Below are positions 4,496 to 5,317 of a stretch of DNA of 5,317 bases, piece by piece. Position numbers and translations under genes: made by a program. The notes under the pieces were generated by a model. That model made no database searches. It worked only from the letters and a program-made list of their open reading frames with translations, and was not told the DNA's origin. This DNA comes from Achromobacter sp. (GTDB taxonomy: Bacteria > Pseudomonadota > Gammaproteobacteria > Burkholderiales > Burkholderiaceae_B). The stretch covers positions 1 to 5,317 of the forward strand of contig DMTA01000080.1 of the NCBI GenBank assembly GCA_003454835.1, in the 5' to 3' direction. Each line of letters starts with the position of its first letter. The first letter of the stretch is position 1.

Positions 4496-5317
4496 TCAGA
4501 AGCGCGTCATCAGCTTGAACATGCCCGACTGCTGGCGATTGCCGCCGCCAAACTGCGCGTCGTACGCCACGCCAGCCGTCGTGTTGCGCGTGATCGCCAC
4601 TTCGGCGCCCAGGCCCAGCACGGCCGCGTTCTGCGCGATGGGAACGCCCGACACCGTGAAGGTGCTGCCGCCCTCGAAAGCCAGCTTCTGCGTGGGCTTC
4701 ACATCGCCCATCGCATGGCGCCAACCCACCGTGGCCGTCAGGCGGCCCGGCGCGTCATCCGTGCCGATCAGCATCGCGCCGCGCAGGCCCAGCGTGGTGC
4801 TCGTCACATCGTCCTTGCTGCCCTCGCCGCGCAGGGCGGCGCTGCCGCCCGTTTCCTGGAAGTCGCGCGTGCGGACCTGGTTCCATGCCACGCCGGCAAA
4901 GGGTTCGATGGCATAGGCGTCGCCCAGCGGCAGCTTGTAGCCCAGTTCCGTGAACACCTGCGTCGACGACGCGTTATACGACGACTCGAGACGCTGGTTC
5001 AGGCTGCCGGCAGCGATGTTGCGCTTGGAATCGATCTCGTGCCAGGTGTAGGCCGTGCCCACCATGAAGCGCACGTGTCCCGGACCCGCTTCGAAGTTCT
5101 TGCCGCCGAAGACCGTCGCCGTGTAGCTGTCCACACTCATGCGCGACGATACGTCGGAGATCGAGTTGTGGCTGCCGGTGTAGCCGACCGCGCCACCCAG
5201 GCGCCAACCGCCGCCCACGTCGCCGTCACCGCCGACAAAGAGACCACCCGCGGACTGATGCACGGTTGACGCATTGCCGTCGCCCTTGAAAGTGCTCCAG
5301 TTGCCGAAGGCCTGCGC
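4496..5317 (-). CDS. Autotransporter, C-terminal beta-domain (partial, N-terminus outside the window)
   Basis: The last 273 residues of a type Va secreted protein; the gene continues beyond the right edge in the same open frame. The visible part begins AQAFGNWSTFKGDGNAS, a typical first strand of the autotransporter barrel (PF03797), followed by GGLFVGGDGDVGGGWRLGGA and alternating amphipathic strands such as SVDSYTATVFGGKNF, HVRFMVGTAYTWHEI, STQVFTELGYKLPL, IEPFAGVAWNQVRT and TTAGVAYDAQFGG. It ends in FKLMTRF, with the C-terminal Phe and alternating hydrophobics recognised by the BAM machinery. The barrel inserts in the outer membrane and translocates the upstream passenger, which is not visible, so adhesin, protease or other activity cannot be stated. 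An in-frame GTG at 5263 lies inside the barrel and is not a start. It converges on merR, with a strong hairpin between them. Confidence 0.93.
   Translation of the reverse strand, partial: AQAFGNWSTFKGDGNASTVHQSAGGLFVGGDGDVGGGWRLGGAVGYTGSHNSISDVSSRMSVDSYTATVFGGKNFEAGPGHVRFMVGTAYTWHEIDSKRNIAAGSLNQRLESSYNASSTQVFTELGYKLPLGDAYAIEPFAGVAWNQVRTRDFQETGGSAALRGEGSKDDVTSTTLGLRGAMLIGTDDAPGRLTATVGWRHAMGDVKPTQKLAFEGGSTFTVSGVPIAQNAAVLGLGAEVAITRNTTAGVAYDAQFGGGNRQQSGMFKLMTRF

Noticed and set aside
5261..5263. GTG as the start of the autotransporter reading frame
   Set aside because: The frame stays open to the window edge and encodes a typical first barrel strand upstream, so this is an internal Val.
1..5317. 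Insertion sequence, CRISPR array, phage attachment site or origin
   Set aside because: No transposase frame, terminal inverted repeats with target duplication, spaced direct repeats of CRISPR type or origin motifs were seen; composition is even apart from the two control regions.

Overview
The window is GC-rich DNA that reads like an Alcaligenaceae betaproteobacterium (Bordetella or Achromobacter type). That placement rests on codon composition, a GntR/UTRA regulator diverging from a lyase operon, a MerR regulator with a Cys-rich C-terminal region, and a large autotransporter. It comes from recognition of protein families, not from a database search. Five complete genes and one partial gene fill almost all of the window. 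No RNA gene, insertion sequence, CRISPR array or origin was seen.

Layout. (1) Positions 18-1810, minus strand: a two-gene operon. It holds a fumarase/aspartase-superfamily lyase resembling 3-carboxy-cis,cis-muconate cycloisomerase, then a small zinc-ribbon/OB-fold (DUF35 type) protein joined to it by an ATGA stop/start overlap. (2) Positions 1811-1934: a divergent control region. It has an AT-rich cluster of three GAACATAT half-sites forming two overlapping palindromes, and a second GC-rich palindrome cluster nearer the regulator. (3) Positions 1935-2666, plus strand: a GntR/HutC-type regulator with a UTRA ligand domain, probably controlling the lyase operon. (4) Positions 2667-2772: a convergent spacer with a hairpin terminator for the minus-strand gene and a short degenerate 14-nt tandem repeat. 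(5) Positions 2773-3228, minus strand: a secreted single-domain fasciclin (FAS1) protein. (6) Positions 3229-3400: a divergent control region with three near-identical copies of an 11-mer (TATCGGTTCAA), two in tandem and one inverted. (7) Positions 3401-4381, plus strand: a MerR-type regulator whose DNA-binding part resembles CarH/LitR but whose effector part lacks recognisable B12-binding motifs. (8) Positions 4373-4414: a perfect 17-bp hairpin overlapping the merR stop, oriented as a terminator for the next minus-strand gene. (9) Positions 4496-5317, minus strand: the C-terminal 273 residues of an autotransporter, including most or all of the outer-membrane beta-barrel, cut by the window edge.

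The window therefore repeats one plan twice: a regulator diverges from its probable target and converges on a minus-strand neighbour, with a hairpin between. The first module looks like ligand-controlled catabolism of a small organic acid or CoA-linked compound. The second looks like control of an envelope or periplasmic FAS1 protein by a CarH-like MerR regulator. The strongest candidate for something not yet described is the second module: an 11-mer operator cluster together with a CarH-like regulator that seems to have lost B12 binding and gained a conserved-looking CxCxxH...C region.
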